Counted from the stretch's first letter, positions 43,101 through 51,080 are shown. The stretch: 64,000 bases of DNA from Pogona vitticeps (GCF_051106095.1 NC_135786.1:207261001-207325000); one strand, 5' to 3'. The notes: generated from the sequence alone by a model not told the origin. Made by a program: numbers and translations.

Positions 43101-46100
43101 ATAAATAAGAATTATTTTGTGAATGGTAAAACATGTCAAGCTTGCTTCCAAACACTTAACATTGTTCTTTAAATGCATTCAGACTGTGAAACTATCTTTT
43201 TAAATGGCAAAAAACAAATTTCAGGTTATTCTGAGGAAAATTGTCAGAAATATATGTGAGGTTCCTTGTTAACCATTTTTCTCCATCACTAATATAGTTC
43301 GTTGGATTTTTAATATAACAAATAATTGTATAAGGATCCAAACTTACAGAACATGATTCACTATGAAATAGTGACTTGGACACAGTATTGTTGCCCATTT
43401 TTTCTCAGAGGTCAGCGTAGTGTCACTGATAAGTATTTCAGAATTGTCTCGTTTGCCTCTTTAGTAGGGTGTGTAGGGGTTTGTTCTTGAAACATGGCTC
43501 TGCTACCACGTGCTGTCCTCTTTCAGAAAGACTCAAATGTAAATTTATGAGTTATGCTCTAAGGATTCTCACTGTGTATTGTGACGGAACTGGAAGAGAG
43601 TGGGCAAAATGTGGTCTGCTAGCCACCTCAGACCCCCCAGTATACTTCATTAAACAAAATTGAAGGGCTCTGTGGGCAATCTGTTCCAGTCACTTCCAGT
43701 TTTGATAAAAGGCACCAAACTAAGGGAAATCGTGCCAATCTTTGCTGCAAATTGCCTCTTTTTAATGAGGTGCTAGTTGTGTTCTTTGGTATGCACTTAG
43801 TCACATGACTTGGAACAGTACCTCATTAATGAATAGCAATTTGTCATCAAAAGTATGTAAGCATAAGTCAGCAATTGGATTCTGGCAGCTTTGCTTTCGA
43901 AGTATCAGTTGACTTGTCCTCTTGTTAACACAAAAATATTTTTTTTAAGTTAATGCATTAGATCCAATAAGCAGTTTCCAAGCTCCGATTCACACTTGCT
44001 TCTTGTCCCAAATACCAAATACTGTTGGTTGGTCTGTTCTGACTTTTTCACCATCCTGAACCTCATGTTAAGCATTCAGCCATAGCCTCTCAATCCAAGA
44101 AAATAGTCTCTAGCATTGTTCTAAATAATACAGTGACTCTTCTTAACTCTAAATGTCACCCCTTGTCCCCTAATCCTTGTGAAAGTAGCTCAGCAGTCTC
44201 TGTGATTCCCAACCTCAGGTCCCCAGATGTTCTTGGACTACAACTCCCAGAAAACCTGGACAACATAGCTTGTGGTGAAGGATTCCGGGAGCTTTAGTTC
44301 AATAACATCTGGGCATCCACCCAAGGTTGGGAACCACTGGTCTATTGCAATCTGAGCCCTGCTATTAATCTTCAATAAAGTAGACAGTTGAATTCCCTTA
44401 TGTAAGTCACTTCTGTCATGTTGAAAGCCCAGAAGAATTTTTTTTTTGGCCAGTTTGATGAAACTTTCTTGCCTGTTTTCCAAGAGCGGATTTTCCATTG
44501 CCATTAGCAACTACACTTTTTGTAAAAATATTGTAATCTAATTGATATAATGAATACTACTTTCTTGAAAAATTACTGGCTAAATCTTTACTTTCAGGAT
44601 GAGCTTCTGGCGGAATTAGAGGAATTGGAGCAAGAAGAACTGAATAATAAAATGAGCAATGTGCGATTACCAAACGTACCAGCTACACCACTGCCTTCCC
44701 ATCCTGGTAAACTGTTTTATGATAAGCTATTTTTTACTATTGGTATTAGAATGTAAGGGAGATGCCATAGTATATGCGTAATTCAGCTTGGTTAACTTCA
44801 TCTCTTGTTTTTGAGCTGTTGACCTGCCTATTTGTGGCACAAGTGCCTGCAGCTCCATTGACTTTAGCACTCTGGCTTAATTGCTTTGACCTTTTGCTGC
44901 TGGGTGCCAAATCATGCTGAGTGAATCTAGAGAGCTTAAAGAAGAATCTTCCCGAGTACAGTGGTGCCTCGCTTAGCGAGGTTAATCCGTTCCGGATTAA
45001 CCCTCGCTCAGCGAATCCATCGCTAAGTGAAACAAAAAAGCCCATAGGAACGTATTAAAACTGATTTAATACGTTCCTGTGGACTTAAAACTCACCGTTG
45101 TGCGAGTTTCCTCCATTGCGGCGGCCATTTTGGATGCCTCGTTAGCGAGGCAAAACAGCGGTCGCCATTTTGTTTTAGCGGCGGCCATTTTGGAACCGCC
45201 GATCAGGTGTTCGCTATGCTTTGATCGCGTCCGCGCGATCATCGCATAGCGAAAAAAGCCCATAGGGGCCATCGCTGAGCGAACGCTCCAGCGATGGCCT
45301 GGGACCCTTCGTTATGCGGTTTCATCGCATAGCGAAGCGTTCGCTATGCGAGGCACCACTGTAGGTTGTTGCTGACCAGGCACATACTGATCGCTTAAGT
45401 GTGTACCAAAGAAAAACTGCTTAACACTGCAACTAAATGAGGCTCATCTGCATGGGTGTGTTTTTGAAGCAGTTCAACATGCATATTTTGTGCCTGCACA
45501 TTTTAATGTCTTTATTTGCACCATGTGTTTCAAAATATCTCTGCATCTGCAAGGTGAGCTGTTTCATGAATTGCTTGCCATGGAGAATGTAGCCAGTGCA
45601 ATGCTAACCATGCTTGTCTGAGCATTTCACAGTTGCTTTTCAGAACAGCAGTCTTTCCATTATGTCTATATCACAAAACAGTTATGGGGAATGTGAGCTC
45701 TTCCAGATGTTTTGGGACTTGCAGGTTCAGTGGTCCTTTGTTGTTGTTTAGTCGTTAAGTCATGTCCAACTCTTCGTGACCCCATGGACCAGAGCACACC
45801 AGGCCCTCCTGTCTTCCACTGCCTCCCGGAGTTTAGCCATTTGCAATCCTGGCTAAGCTTCATGGGACTTGTGTCCAGAAATATCTTGGGGAACACACAG
45901 CCTGTAATCCTGAAATGAGACAGAGCTTTCTGAACCAATATGAAAAGTTCATAAGCAACATAAATTAAATTTAAAATAACAATAAACCTGAAAAACAAAA
46001 CAAAAGCAGTGCCTTTAATGTAAGAAAATCTTTCTGCTTACAGCTGAGAAAACCAAATAATTTTTTAAAAATTCCATCTCAAACAATAACATTTAAAGAC

Positions 46101-47860
46101 ATCACTGTTTGGTCTGATTCAGCATTTATAACAGTAAATAAAAGAATGAGGCATATTTATTTCACGGTGAAATAAATTTGATAATGTGAAATGTGCTGTA
46201 GTACTTCTGTTTTTGTTTTTAAAACAACAGATGGAGCCTGCCATATAACTTGCAGCTACTAAATTCGTAGCTTTTTCATTGACTCTAATCACATTAACCT
46301 TTCCACAACCAGGCCTCCTGGGAAATTCTATTTCTCTCTGAGCCTTATCCGCAAGTACAAATGTGTTGCAAAATTCTAGAGAGCTGTATTAATCAGTGCA
46401 CCTGCTATAGTCAACATCAATGGAAGAAGTGTCTTGCCGATCTCTTTTCCATTGTTTGGGTACAAGCCCTCCATTTGCAGGCCCACTCTGCCCTTGTCCT
46501 CTTTGAGGGACTTAGGCCATTGTCAACAGGGGAAGCCACTGGTGCCCTGAGTGAATCTGTTAAGTGATAAGAAGATCTATGTTCATGCTAATGTGAAGAA
46601 TTGGGATGGGAACTGCACTGCTATCATGGCTCAGACAACATTAGCCAAAGTTACAGTTCAGAATATTAATGATCTTGTGTTTCATAGTCACACCTGCCCC
46701 TAACATATGAATCACTTGATTTTAGACCATTATTTAACAATAGCTCCTCAGGTGTATATGTAATATGTACACACCAGTAATAAGAAAATGCAAGCATTCA
46801 TAAATGTATCATAATCAGATGTCTTGTAATCACCCATTTTGTAAACTTCAATAACTTTGTAGAAATAGTAGAGGTTTCTGATTAATGCCATCCTGCATAA
46901 GTAGCCTTTAAAGATTTTGTTCTCATTTATACATTTGGCTGGCTGTTTTCCTCTTTCTATTAATTCCCATTTTTAGGATTTAGTGGCACCTTAAAGACTA
47001 ACTGCTATATTTTAATGTGAGCTTTCATGGACAAGCCCACTTCCTCAGACACCTAGAAGTGGACTTGTCCACAAAAGCTGACATTAAAATATAGCAGTTA
47101 GTCTTTAAGGTCCTACAATGTTTCGATCTTCTTTATTTGATCTTCTTTTTCTTTTTCTTTTTGTCTCATATGCTATCACAATCATAGCTATTTCTTCTGA
47201 AACTACATTTCTAGGACGTCCATCCCGTACAGTACTTGATTATGCCTGGACGTAGGTTCAGTTTTATAATTGAGCTAAACCACTTTTATAGTGCCTTTAC
47301 TGTTGTTGTATACCATCCAGAGTAGCAGTTTGCTAGATGGTTCATTTAAAAAAAATGAATAAATTAATTAATAACAACAGTTTTGGGGAAGATAGAGATT
47401 GAAAGCATTACTTTATTGGACTACTGTTTCCATAACCCCCCACCCAAATTCTAAGAGTTGTCCAAAATGTAAATTTGCACACACTGGGGAACATAGTACA
47501 CCAAGTATAGAGTCACAGCTGACTATAGTCAGGATCATGCACATTTCAGAAATTGATCTAGGGCAACTGGATCTAAAGACTTGATTTCAGATTTAACCCC
47601 AGGCTATGAGAACAGTTCCTGGTACACATCTTTTGCTGAGGTCATCAGTGGTGACAACAGTGATCACATCATTCATTTGGTCTCATTAGAATTTGGATTG
47701 GCTATAGCATGATCAAGGCTATCCACTGAGTTGTCCCATTTGTACCTTGTTATTCATTAATGTTAAACATTTATTACTTATCTTTTGCTCTACAGCATCA
47801 TCGAAGAAGAGGGTGGAAGATGATGATGATATGAAGCAGCTGGCAGCATGGGCTTCTTAA
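18951..47860 (+). CDS. CHMP4C: CHMP4C, ESCRT-III subunit (complete, 5 exons)
   Basis: A Snf7-family ESCRT-III filament subunit acting in multivesicular body formation, cytokinetic abscission and other membrane scission. Exons are 18951-19146, 37125-37302, 41432-41540, 44598-44706 and 47796-47860, joining in frame to 218 codons. The protein has the basic N-terminal helix MSKIQKFFKGGG, PSPQEALARLRETEEML, the helical core with ALQALKRKKRYEKQL and DGTLSTIEFQREALEN, the acidic AELEELEQEEL helix, RLPNVP, and a C-terminal DDDDMKQLAAWAS helix for the ALIX Bro1 domain. It is assigned to CHMP4C rather than 4B by position beside ZFAND1, the MSKI.KFFKGGG start and the KQLAAWA end. It is about 15 residues shorter than human CHMP4C, mainly before the last helix. 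Intron 1 is about 18 kb and full of repeats. Confidence 0.95.
19908..20325 (+). mobile_element. tRNA-derived SINE ('accttta' tail type) nested in an older SINE
   Basis: The inner copy (about 19950-20222) has 'cgcgacggagtgagcgcctg', 'cctagcggttcgaaagcatg', 'gagtcgaacacgactggac' and an (ACCTTT)n tail. The flanks (19908-19950 and 20225-20325) look like two halves of a Sauria-like SINE on the minus strand, split by the insertion. In CHMP4C intron 1. Confidence 0.6.
20330..20460 (+). mobile_element. tRNA-derived SINE, plus orientation
   Basis: 'ggtgtagtagatagagtgac' tRNA-like head, then 'gggttcaaatgcttactcg' (B-box region) and 'gaaagctctactagg' tail. Truncated at the 3' end. Confidence 0.6.
20941..21180. 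repeat. Large inverted repeat, possible Penelope-like terminal piece
   Basis: The left arm (20941-21052) and right arm (21057-21155) are near-perfect inverse copies about 100 bp long, meeting head to head near 21054. The left arm has an extra partial copy of the inner segment. The right arm continues to 'gatcccggccgtgaaagcc'. At 21053-21095 the sequence can fold like a hammerhead ribozyme. No protein domain is present. The Penelope-like assignment is inference from memory of similar repeats. Confidence 0.5.
21222..21300 (-). mobile_element. SINE tail fragment, minus orientation
   Basis: 'gtgcagtcaagttagaaccg' and 'ccctaatagggctttcaagg' are the tail half of the Sauria-like SINE. Confidence 0.5.
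21300..23370. other. CHMP4C intron 1 sequence without recognised elements
   Basis: A/T-rich intronic DNA. No exon, RNA gene or clear repeat was recognised. Confidence 0.4.
23376..23619. mobile_element. Miniature DNA transposon, 'aaaataagac' type
   Basis: Inverted ends 'ctgttttcccaaaaataaga' and 'tcttatttttggggaaacac'. Inner repeats of 'aaaataagccct' occur several times in one orientation. A TA follows the right end, which suits Tc1/mariner-type insertion. A second copy is at 54426-54703. Non-autonomous, no frame. Confidence 0.6.
23935..24160 (+). mobile_element. tRNA-derived SINE ('accttta' type), 3' truncated
   Basis: 'gtggcgctgtgggttaaact' head, then 'ctgtgctgcaaggtcggaag', 'gttcaaaagcatgcaagtgc' and 'gggaaggtaacagcattcc'. 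Same family as the nested copy near 19950-20222, but it keeps the head that copy lacks. Confidence 0.65.
24558..24912. mobile_element. hAT miniature element with perfect 8-bp target duplication
   Basis: Ends 'caatggttgttaacct' and 'aggttaagaaccactg' are imperfect inverted repeats. Both flanks carry ctctacag (24550-24557 and 24913-24920), an exact 8-bp target-site duplication as made by hAT transposases. Inside, a 'ccaccaccattgaggaagtt' unit occurs twice. 355 bp, non-coding. Confidence 0.8.
25000..26270. other. CHMP4C intron 1 sequence without recognised elements
   Basis: I see no exon, RNA gene or clear transposon here. Base composition is ordinary for the intron. Confidence 0.4.
26280..26460 (+). 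mobile_element. CR1 LINE fragment, plus orientation
   Basis: 'tattgggcaccaaagtttca', 'caaacaaattggaaagagtc', 'cacaaatttgagtatgttta' and 'gcgaagactgaagtagaata' follow the CR1 RT C-terminal and 3' region. Decayed. Confidence 0.5.
27000..28900. other. CHMP4C intron 1 sequence without recognised elements
   Basis: Nothing assignable was seen beyond scattered A/T-rich tracts. Confidence 0.4.
28920..29012 (+). mobile_element. LINE 3' tail remnant
   Basis: 'ttgtaattgttgtaagctgg' and 'aaataaaataaaa' resemble the terminal 80-90 bp of L2/CR1-clade LINEs. Confidence 0.35.
29712..30144. mobile_element. Tc1/mariner-type miniature element with YY1-like motifs (copy 1)
   Basis: 433 bp flanked by TA (29710-29711 and 30145-30146). 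Inverted ends 'agtggtgccccgcatagcga' and 'ttatgcaaggcaccactg'. The interior carries three gccattt-type motifs near 29873, 29928 and 29948. No transposase frame. Same family as 44959-45361 and 54927-55362. Confidence 0.75.
31040..31141 (-). mobile_element. tRNA-derived SINE fragment, minus orientation
   Basis: On the minus strand: 'cagccctgtggctcaatgg', 'ttaaactacagtactgcagt' and 'aacctgagtttaatcccagg'. This is the head half of the SINE seen complete at 61262-61505. The LINE 3' end abuts it. Confidence 0.6.
31334..34363 (-). CDS. LINE endonuclease-reverse transcriptase, 1009 aa, intact frame
   Basis: Apurinic-type endonuclease domain at about residues 65-285: N72 in LLNARSVSNK, E99 in CITETWL, GDFN at 204-207, SDHH at 271-274. 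A basic linker follows (RRR...RRWRKNP, about 348-378). Reverse transcriptase spans about 545-830: NYRPVANISF, catalytic D636 in LLDISVAFD, VVPQGSIISP, and YADD at 725-728. The C-terminal region has LDHCNALYVGLP, ARLHWLPIRFRIDFK and APRLWNNLP, all typical of L2-clade LINEs. The length suits a single-ORF L2 protein. The first ATG is used, and translation could start at a later methionine. This is a transposon gene, not a host gene. Confidence 0.9.
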   Translation of the reverse strand: MEWEACLTSEGPFNISVVMGRGRYGVGATPTHVSRMVNRCLKAVHCSEAVTNPQNRGSQFSQPSTLTLLLLNARSVSNKPQLIQDLILEEDADLACITETWLNGEGGPPLALICPPGYDVQHQGRLEGRGGGVAIVYKSTLEVTRRSSAVRPGLEALHVSIGARDGIGILLGYRAPCGPATSLPELADFVSAALLGSPRLVVLGDFNVHAEAEVTGPASEFLETMASLNMSQHVNGPTHVGGHTLDLVFSSNWGESGLMVTDLVPVPLSWSDHHLIKCNLTVALPPRREQGPIAMARPRRLLDPSGFQDAMRGITADLASAPVDVLVDSWSIAATRAVDTIAPKRPLRRRTRPAPWFDQELRAMKRNRRRLERRWRKNPTDNNWIAVKVATNLYLNKVKAASRSFFANRISEASNQQAELFRIVRDLSGVGPGDRPPPSFLPDQFAAFFKSKVEAIRRELSPFLNTVNRAEMSSAPSCPVILDSFQPVTPDSVTRVLDRCRATTSSLDPCPAWLIKAARPKTTEWATAIINGSFLEGRFPSALKETLIRPIRKKSSLAADEIGNYRPVANISFMSKVVERVVADQLQALLDESDALDPFQSGFRPRHGTETALVALHDDLLREADRGKTSLLVLLDISVAFDTVDHGILLGRLSELGIGGLALAWLRSFLEDRPQRVQLGENVSAPWSSNCVVPQGSIISPMLFNIYMRPLAGIIRGCGAMCHQYADDTQLYISFLPTAGDAVLTLQRCLETILEWLQENGLRLNPDKTEVLRVGPPVVGGLVGPLSFGGATLAPASGVRSLGIHLDPTLTMETQVTSVVRSTYFHLWRIARLRPYLDTGALTTLVHALVISRLDHCNALYVGLPLRLIRKLQMVQNAAARLLTGGRKYHHISPILARLHWLPIRFRIDFKVLMLTYKALNGLGPRYLAERLHPPSSTRTTRASQEVRLRSLTPREARREKTRNRAFSAVAPRLWNNLPPEIRAAPSLGTFKTQLKTWLYVKAFPPASF
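34364..35532 (-). promoter_or_regulatory. LINE 5' UTR with YY1-like start motif
   Basis: A GC-rich leader of the L2-like element, with an A/T-rich stretch next to the ORF. The inferred 5' terminus (35532-35521) reads aagatggcgccg, and aacatggcggcc occurs at about 34882-34893 on the plus strand. Open frames of about 150 codons are present but resemble no known ORF1. Confidence 0.5.
36154..36418. mobile_element. TA-flanked miniature element, 'ccctcgacttac' type, 265 bp
   Basis: Flanked by TA (36152-36153 and 36419-36420). Ends 'cagtggggtcttgaattgag' and 'gtaagtcaagggtccactg' are inverted repeats. Related at the ends to 37525-38552, with a different interior. Tc1/mariner (Tigger-like) by target site and CAGTG ends. 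Confidence 0.7.
36690..36870 (+). mobile_element. LINE 3' tail remnant
   Basis: 'tgtaagtcatcttgggtcc' and 'aggcgagataaaaatatt' resemble L2/CR1 3' termini. Decayed. Confidence 0.35.
37125..37302 (+). CDS. CHMP4C: CHMP4C exon 2
   Basis: 178 nt. ALQALKRKKRYEKQLSQ, DGTLSTIEFQREALENSY and NMGYAAQAMKKVHEN form the ESCRT-III helical hairpin. Acceptor caacag, donor gtaagt. Confidence 0.96.
37525..38552. mobile_element. Large TA-flanked miniature element with nested palindromes, 1028 bp
   Basis: Flanked by TA (37523-37524 and 38553-38554). Ends 'cagtgggccctcgacttatg' and 'cataagtcgagggcccactg' are perfect inverse copies. The interior has an A-rich patch, then a GC-rich core with an 18-bp perfect hairpin (37934-37951 with 37958-37975), a diverged second copy near 38338-38380, and a roughly 37-bp-arm palindrome centred at ttcgaa near 38293-38298. 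No transposase. It lies about 220 bp downstream of CHMP4C exon 2. Confidence 0.75.
38600..40030 (+). mobile_element. Decayed L2-like LINE, 5' truncated, plus orientation
   Basis: It starts inside the RT domain (VANQLQ...FDSFQSGFR) and runs through SVAFDTVDHSIFLDRL to QIDYCNAVYIGLP, IRFKVLTLMYKALHSLGP and FVVAPTLWKQLPEELRL. The end is 'actgcccagagtagtgctt' and (AATA)n. Many stops and frameshifts, so it is much older than the copy at 31142-35532. Confidence 0.8.
40252..40552. repeat. hAT-like inverted-repeat remnant
   Basis: 'tttcttggactgcaaatccc' at the left faces 'gggatttgtagtccaagaaa' at the right, about 300 bp apart. This suggests a decayed or split miniature element. Confidence 0.5.
41432..41540 (+). 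CDS. CHMP4C: CHMP4C exon 3
   Basis: 109 nt. DLDKIDDMMQDITEQQDI and AQEITEALTRKIGDDFDE. It lacks the two residues between V and GDDFDE found in human CHMP4C. The donor gttggt is non-consensus at positions 3 and 4 and is followed at once by a LINE tail microsatellite. Confidence 0.94.
41547..43065 (-). mobile_element. Decayed L2-like LINE with internal deletion, minus orientation
   Basis: The 3' end is a (TTTA)n(TTCA)n microsatellite at 41547-41610, followed by 'ctctgggcggtttacaaat'. The sequence then tracks the intact LINE but jumps near 41895 from the C-terminal end of the ORF straight to the RT DIS.AFD region, losing roughly 0.9 kb. It ends near 43065 in the endonuclease domain (SRSDHHLIKCNL, VTDLV). 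It starts only a few bases past the CHMP4C exon 3 donor. Confidence 0.8.
43100..44190. other. CHMP4C intron 3 sequence without recognised elements
   Basis: No exon or clear repeat seen. Confidence 0.4.
44200..44339. mobile_element. hAT-type miniature element
   Basis: Ends 'gtgattcccaacct' and 'aggttgggaaccact' are inverted. Inside, 'gttcttggactacaactccc' faces 'gggagctttagttcaataac'. The flanks 'gtctct' and 'gtctat' may be a decayed target duplication. Same family as 13910-14046. Confidence 0.6.
44598..44706 (+). CDS. CHMP4C: CHMP4C exon 4
   Basis: 109 nt. DELLAELEELEQEELNNKM, then SNVRLPNVPATPLPSHP. Acceptor tttcag, donor gtaaac. Confidence 0.95.
44959..45361. mobile_element. Tc1/mariner-type miniature element with YY1-like motifs (copy 2)
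   Basis: 403 bp flanked by TA (44957-44958 and 45362-45363). Ends 'cagtggtgcctcgcttagcg' and 'cgctatgcgaggcaccactg'. Three gccatttt motifs at about 45124, 45164 and 45184. The best preserved copy. In CHMP4C intron 4. Confidence 0.8.
45738..45858 (-). mobile_element. BovB (RTE) LINE 3' end fragment
   Basis: 'gttgttgtttagtcgttaag', 'ccaactcttcgtgacccc' and 'ccagagcacaccaggccctc' form the BovB terminus on the minus strand. The longest of the three BovB stubs here. Confidence 0.75.
46984..47118. repeat. Palindromic 'ttaaagactaactgc' repeat, about 135 bp
   Basis: The left arm 'aaagactaactgctatattt' and right arm 'aaatatagcagttagtcttt' are perfect inverses, and the match continues through 'aatgt.agctttc.tggacaag' toward the centre near 47047. 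Single-arm relatives are at 2525-2640 and 62250-62340. Class uncertain. Confidence 0.6.
47280..47375 (+). mobile_element. L2-like LINE 3' tail
   Basis: 'gtataccatccagagtagca' followed by an 'aatgaataaattaattaa' end. Short 3' stub in CHMP4C intron 4. Confidence 0.45.
47796..47860 (+). CDS. CHMP4C: CHMP4C exon 5 and stop
   Basis: 65 nt. ASSKKRVEDDDDMKQLAAWA then S and TAA at 47858-47860. The acceptor ctacag is preceded by a strong pyrimidine tract. The serine/arginine-rich segment of mammalian CHMP4C is almost absent. Confidence 0.94.
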
Positions 47861-49440
47861 CACCTTTTCAGAGGTTTACAGTGGATGTAATGAAAGGAAC
47901 TCATGAACAGTTTTTTTATACACAGAACTTGTTTGTGTTTGACAGAAACCAAAACTGGTCCTTGGTGGGGTTTGTGGGGGTACATTTATAAAAAGTTGGC
48001 AATACTCAAGACTTCTTTTTCACAGTGCTCTGTCTCCTTCAGATGTACCCTTCTCTGATTTTCTTTTTTTTATACATATACTGAAGAAACCAGATGATGT
48101 TTCTACATTACAAATGGAAATTGACTGGCTAGTCTCTTTCTGTACAGCCTTTACATGTGATATTGAAGCTGTATGTGTAATAGGCACAACTGTATACGAA
48201 CTAAAGCAAGTTCAGTTCCATAAAAGGAGAATAAGGCTGTGAACCACTTCATGCATTTCTCCCAGGCCCTTGTTTTTACCTTTAGAAAACTATATTGGCT
48301 TTTATTGAGAACATGCAGGCTGCAAAAACAGTTTGCTGCAAAGGGGAGTGCAGCCATGAGTCTGATACTGTGAGATAGAAAAGGTAAAGGTGAATTGTCC
48401 TTTTGTGGGTTTTTAGAACAGGTTTTGAATGAATGAAATATGTGATTGCTCCAATCCCACTTGAAGACGATGACAAGATGGCACTTTTGACGTTCTTTGA
48501 TTTAGACAGGGTTTCCCTTTCACACACAGTATGGAGTGAGTGAGAATAGTATCTCACCTTAAAGACCAAGGTTGCAAGCCTGTTGCTTAGAATAATTAAT
48601 TGCACTAAAGTAGGCCCATTGAATCCTCCATTAATTCAAATGGGGCTCCTCTAGTTGTGACTTACTGTGCCAAAATTGCAGTTTATGGAGGTTTTTACTC
48701 ACCTAATCCCCACTGATCCAGAGGCCCACTGTCACATTGTATGCGACATACAATGCTAAGCAACAAGATTTCAGCTTTAAAATGCAATCCTAGGCTGCCC
48801 AATTACTGTCTGGAAGGGGTTTGGATTATGTCGGAGTGTCCCTTCATTTGCATGGACAAGATCTGATAAAAAAAATTGCAGAAGACTGTCACAAAACACT
48901 CTATTAACATGGATCTACTGCCAGTAGTTCCAAAGCTACCTCTCCCCACTGCTGCAACACCTGTTCCTTGAGATGTTCCAGGGTGGGTTGGTAGTAGCCC
49001 TAGATTTTTCAGATCCAAAGTCATCCCATGAAAGGATCCATAACTGGAATAATCAACTAGTTAATTTTATCTGTCAGTGGAAATAAATTTTAAAAAGAAA
49101 GGAACTGTCCTTAGGGAAACCTACCTTCTCTCTCTGATACTGCCCTGGTCTGTGTAATCTGTCAGGACTTTGGAGATGGTGGATCATCCACTGATTAGTA
49201 ATATACATGCTTTGTCAGGAAAGAGCCCACTTTATCAGTGCCTATATGTCACGAATCACCGTAGAATCTAAAATACTCAGTATGATTTCCTTTGCTTGGC
49301 AGTTGTTAGTGCTAAAAGTCACCGCCAACTCTTACATGAATTTGATTAATTTATTGTTAATGAAGATGACAGGTGCAGGAGGATAAGTGTAACTGATTTA
49401 ATCAAACCCTTTAAAAATAAAGAGCCTTCAAGATTGTGTG
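47861..49440 (+). promoter_or_regulatory. CHMP4C: CHMP4C 3' UTR and candidate polyadenylation signal
   Basis: Follows the TAA at 47858-47860. The best AATAAA is at 49416-49421 (ttaaaaataaagag). No earlier well-placed AATAAA was noticed before about 49080. The true end is inferred only. Confidence 0.4.
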
Positions 49441-50310
49441 TATGCCTGTGTGTAGGAGAAACACATCCCCCAGAAGCTGTTGAATTCCCATCATCCCCAG
49501 GCGACATGACCAATGTTTGGGCATGATGGAGAGTTCACACAGGGTTTCCACCCCTGTTTTAGAACATGAAAGTTGCAATCCAAGAACTTCAAGCACTTTC
49601 TGCAGAATGAGAATCACTGAGAACAACATATTGCATTCTACCTTCACTTAGCTTTTGTTTGTTGTTTATTTTGAATAGCTGATTTTTTTCATGTTGACGC
49701 TTTTTTGGAGAACTATTGTCAAACAGTTAATCTTAATAGCTCTTCAGAAATGTTCTTGTTCTGTTTATTTAATTTCCTTCTCTTTTTCCTTGTCTTAATG
49801 AAGCACTTTTCTGTTCAAATGTTTGATCACAGAATTGGAATAATTTATGTGACTTTGTGTACCATAATGCCTACATAGCCGTTTAAGAAAAAGTACTGGG
49901 AAATGGAACCTATTATGGAGAGAGCTAACTGAATATTGAAAGGAAGTAAAATATGTTGTTATAAAAATGAATTTATTTGCACTTGACTCAGAAATGGAGC
50001 CCAGGAAGCTGTCACATACATTGTGATTGATTTTGAAAGGTTTTCTTTCTATAAGTGGGCTTATCATTAGTGGGGTTACAGTAGACTGACTGTTAGGCTC
50101 CTAGTCGGCATTTAATGATATAAAAAAGGAGGTTGGAAATGTGATAGCTGGCCACACATAGAGATTTGGGAGTGATTTGTTTTTGGGCCTGAGACTCAAA
50201 ATTCCAAGCACTTCTAGTGTGCAGAAAACAGGAAGTGTTTTAAACAGGTGAGTGCATAGTACTTTAAAACAGGCCATTCCCTCTGGCCAATATCCTGTTA
50301 CATTATCTAA

Positions 50311-50517
50311 TTATGGAAGAGATTCCCCTTGCTCTGGCACACTCTTCTTTGCACCCCTTGGTATTTCATTCTTTGCAAGCTTAGGCATGTAAAGGGGACC
50401 TGGTATCAGGACTGGAGGGGAAGGATCATATTGATTGTACTTAGCACTCTGATTAGGATACTGACCTCTGCTTGTAAGTGTGCTGCTGTTCATGCAGGGC
50501 GGTGGTGGAGGATCCAT
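50311..50517 (-). CDS. Unidentified proline-rich open frame
   Basis: I do not recognise it. 68 codons starting MDPPPPPCMNSSTLTSRGQ, then YNQYDPSPPVLIPGPLYMPK and LAKNEIPRGAKKSVPE. The composition, with many P, N, S and Y, looks like a low-complexity region of a real protein rather than a random frame. A hAT-like fragment lies just upstream (50560-50645). It could be a fragment of a processed pseudogene or of an unknown exon. No splice partners were found. Confidence 0.25.
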   Translation of the reverse strand: MDPPPPPCMNSSTLTSRGQYPNQSAKYNQYDPSPPVLIPGPLYMPKLAKNEIPRGAKKSVPEQGESLP

Positions 50518-50559
50518 TTTCTACTATATTACTATAGTAATAAGGAAACTGATTTCCCC

Positions 50560-50645
50560 CAATCTGGTGCTGTCCAGGTGTGTTGGCTGCAACTCCCAGT
50601 GCCCCTGCTGAGTGGGAGTTGTAGTCCAACACATCAGAAGAGCAG
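50560..50645. repeat. hAT-like inverted fragment
   Basis: 'gttggctgcaactcccagt' faces 'gggagttgtagtccaacac' with a short centre. Same design as the other hAT miniature elements. Confidence 0.5.
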
Positions 50646-51004
50646 TAGGCTGGGGAAAGTTGCAGGAGCCCTTGCATGTCTCTGATTATGTGCCCGTCCT
50701 AAAACTTTTTTTAAAAAAGTATGTACACATATAATATTAATGTGTTATACATATCACATTAAATTCATTTAATTGAGTTTTCCTGGTGTTTATGCTGAGA
50801 AATTCTTCATTCTGTTGAAAAGAGAAATGATGTGTGTACCTCTCAGGACAGATGTAATGAAATACTGTACATGCTATTTCCTGGCCAGAATTATGTCTTC
50901 ATGGTGATGTAACACAATTAGCATAGATCTTGGTTAAAAAATTGCCAGAAGAAGTTGGCGGACATATTTCTTGTTGTGCACCATGGATATAAGTAACAGG
51001 ATTT

Positions 51005-51080
51005 TAGGCATTATTTCTTTATTTATATTCTGCCTTTCCCATACTTCAGGGATCTAAGATCCCTGAAATAGAAGATCTCA
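51005..51080 (-). mobile_element. LINE 3' end stub
   Basis: 'tttctttatttatattctgc' then 'ctttcccatacttcaggg' reads as a LINE 3' terminus on the minus strand. Confidence 0.35.
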
